This document shows positions 21,258 to 22,778 of a stretch of 22,778 nt of DNA, in pieces. Numbering within the stretch: the stretch's first letter is position 1; every line of letters begins with the position of its first letter. The notes under the pieces were generated by a model, which worked only from the letters and a program-made list of their open reading frames with translations, ran no database searches and was not told the DNA's origin. The stretch is from the NCBI GenBank assembly GCA_002498455.1, contig DAHO01000059.1, positions 1 to 22,778 on the forward strand, written 5' to 3'. The DNA comes from Euryarchaeota archaeon UBA602. GTDB lineage: Archaea > Thermoplasmatota > Poseidoniia > Poseidoniales > Thalassarchaeaceae. The position numbers and the translations under genes were made by a program.

Positions 21258-22778
21258 TCACTCTCCGTACATTTCACCCATCAGTTTGTAGAGTTCGAAA
21301 TCGGGTGAAGATACGAACTCATCGAGCATGTCTTCGGGCATGCTGCCCAATTCATTGTTGATCATGACGAAGAATTTCTTGCGGATCTTCGTGTTGGTAG
21401 CACCTGGATCTTCGCCAACCTTTTGGAATAGTGCGAATCCTTTGGACTCTAGGAAATTGTTGACCCAATCTTCCGGCATATCGCCCAGTAGATTGTTGAT
21501 CACTCCGAAGAATTCGGTGAATTGATCTACTTCTTCGACTTCATCATCGTGTGATTCGGCATCAACTTCTTCATGCCCTGGGATTTCAGGGCGCTCGGGA
21601 ATCTCTTCGAGTTCAGATTCATCAAGTTCACCTGAGATGACGCCGAGTAGGATTTTTCGCTCGGCAATCAAAGCCTTCAAAATCGGAGCCAATCGCTTTT
21701 TCTCAGCATTACTTTCCGCAGACTTGTATTCTTTCTGTAGAGGTCGCAACAGGTCTTCAACTTCAGTCAACTGAGATTGTAGTGAATCATCTTCCTCATC
21801 TACTTCAGGTGCAGAAATCAGTTCGACAACAGGTACCGCCTCTCTACGAGCATCTTGTTCGGCACGACGCATAACAATGATTTCTCGATCCAATTCATGA
21901 CCAAATCTGTCCGAATACCGATCGAGTAGTGATCCAATTTCGCCACTACCTATTCGATCGATGGCACCATACATTTGTGGTAGTGATTTATCTGAACGAC
22001 GTTTCCACAACTCACGATAGTCGTCAGTATCGACAGGCGCTTCTTCAGTTTCCTCGACCGCGACAATTTCTTGAATTAGATTATTTTCCACAGGAGTTGG
22101 CAACGGTGGCAACTCCATTTGTGCAGGTTCGGGTAGTGGGGGCATTTCAATTGGTTCCGGTGCCGGCAATGGAGGTTGTTCGATGACGTCTGCAGACGAA
22201 GGAGCAGGCATTGGTGTTTGCTCAACCACTTCTGGAGCCGGAGGCGTGGGCAGTGGTGGCAATTCCAATACTGGTACAGTTGGCTCTTCTACGACCGGCT
22301 CTTCTGTTAGTTCATCGTCCTCGACATTAGTGGCTTCGACGGCAACAGGTACAGGTGTATCCTCTGTAACCTCGGGAACTCGTATTTCGACCCACTCCTT
22401 GGCAGCTGCTGTTAACTCGTTCTTCGTCAAGTACAAATTATTGTTCGAATCAAATGCAGTTGCATGGACCAAAAATGCATCTCGATCGTTGATCTCGTAC
22501 TTTTCAATGATCGCATCGAGCACTGAATCTTTCCATTTGTAATCCGCGACACTCAATTCATCGACTTCATCGGGTTCTGTAGACTCGACATGCTCTACAG
22601 TTGGAGTCGACAAGATATCAAGGGCAGCCATAGGATCTGGAAGTTCAACAGTTTCTTCCTGTTCAACATCTGAATCGGTACCGGAAATAGAAACAGGTGT
22701 GATATCTGTAGGAGTGAGAGGTGTCAATTCTGGAATGGGAGATGGAGCGGGCATCTCGGGCATGGGCGGAGGTGCAGG
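21258..22778 (-). CDS. EF-hand, proline-rich acidic protein (5' end beyond window)
   Basis: 506 residues are visible and the frame stays open to the window end. A Met occurs at 22763, but the codons before it (Pro-Ala-Pro-Pro-Pro) continue the Pro-rich style, so the true start is probably outside. Order of visible parts: Pro/Thr/Glu-rich segment; the 43-residue module (87-129) holding an EF-hand-like loop D110-E121 (D-x-N-x-N-x-Y-x-T-x-x-E); a Pro-rich region with four PPLPxP motifs (173-229); a charged helical region; a predicted coiled coil (about 318-370); an acidic linker; and two copies of a 34-residue repeat at 423-456 and 469-502. No membrane segment is seen in the visible part. It is followed after 4 bp by the RDD gene, so a role at the membrane with that protein is possible. 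Function unknown; related to the gene at the left edge. Confidence 0.75.
   Translation of the reverse strand, partial: PAPPPMPEMPAPSPIPELTPLTPTDITPVSISGTDSDVEQEETVELPDPMAALDILSTPTVEHVESTEPDEVDELSVADYKWKDSVLDAIIEKYEINDRDAFLVHATAFDSNNNLYLTKNELTAAAKEWVEIRVPEVTEDTPVPVAVEATNVEDDELTEEPVVEEPTVPVLELPPLPTPPAPEVVEQTPMPAPSSADVIEQPPLPAPEPIEMPPLPEPAQMELPPLPTPVENNLIQEIVAVEETEEAPVDTDDYRELWKRRSDKSLPQMYGAIDRIGSGEIGSLLDRYSDRFGHELDREIIVMRRAEQDARREAVPVVELISAPEVDEEDDSLQSQLTEVEDLLRPLQKEYKSAESNAEKKRLAPILKALIAERKILLGVISGELDESELEEIPERPEIPGHEEVDAESHDDEVEEVDQFTEFFGVINNLLGDMPEDWVNNFLESKGFALFQKVGEDPGATNTKIRKKFFVMINNELGSMPEDMLDEFVSSPDFELYKLMGEMYGE

Noticed and set aside
1..22778. CRISPR arrays, tRNA or rRNA genes, insertion sequences, integrases
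   Set aside because: No regularly spaced repeats, cloverleaf-like sequence, rRNA segments, transposase or integrase motifs were seen, and gaps between genes are too short to hold them.

Overview
The window reads as a gene-dense piece of an archaeal chromosome. The main evidence is a PAN-type proteasome-activating ATPase, an archaeal MBF1 (zinc ribbon plus HTH), a Tsr3-type rRNA modification enzyme, a DUF835 protein, and an archaeal-style MetRS with a C-terminal OB-fold. Moderate GC, acidic zinc-ribbon/EF-hand surface-type proteins and a folate-dependent histidine-degradation set would fit a marine Thermoplasmatota archaeon (Poseidoniia / Marine Group II-III like). That placement is inference from gene content; no rRNA or tRNA is present to test it. 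Intergenic gaps are all under about 150 bp. Genes inside operons usually carry GAGGTG/GGAGG-type Shine-Dalgarno sites, whereas several first genes look leaderless or have short leaders.

Left part (1-7.9 kb), accessory: a partial minus-strand gene with two zinc ribbons and three EF-hands; a divergent DUF835 protein; a large PIN-nuclease/TPR-like protein; then, converging on it, a two-gene minus-strand unit. That unit is a 963-residue membrane/surface protein with an N-glycosylation-rich ectodomain, a basic coiled region, tandem helical repeats, a pre-toxin-like linker and a polar C-terminal domain, followed with a 1-nt overlap by a 198-residue helical protein. I read this pair as a candidate archaeal polymorphic toxin and its immunity protein. 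A perfect 9-bp inverted repeat lies in the divergent promoter region between the toxin-like gene and a small acidic hypothetical gene.

Middle (7.9-14.6 kb), histidine catabolism: HutH and a long-type HutU on the minus strand, a fold-type I aminotransferase on the plus strand, then cyclodeaminase and glutamate formiminotransferase on the minus strand. Together these take histidine to urocanate, imidazolonepropionate, (missing HutI step), formiminoglutamate, then glutamate plus 5,10-methenyl-THF. HutI is not in the window.

Right part (14.6-22.8 kb), information processing and membrane: PAN sits directly upstream of the formiminotransferase gene. Divergent from it are aMBF1 and Tsr3. Converging on Tsr3 is a minus-strand run: EF-hand/proline-rich protein (cut by the window end), RDD membrane protein, CNNM/CBS membrane protein, MetRS. 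The first and last genes of the window share a 43-residue EF-hand-containing module with 20 identical positions, so they belong to one acidic EF-hand protein family.
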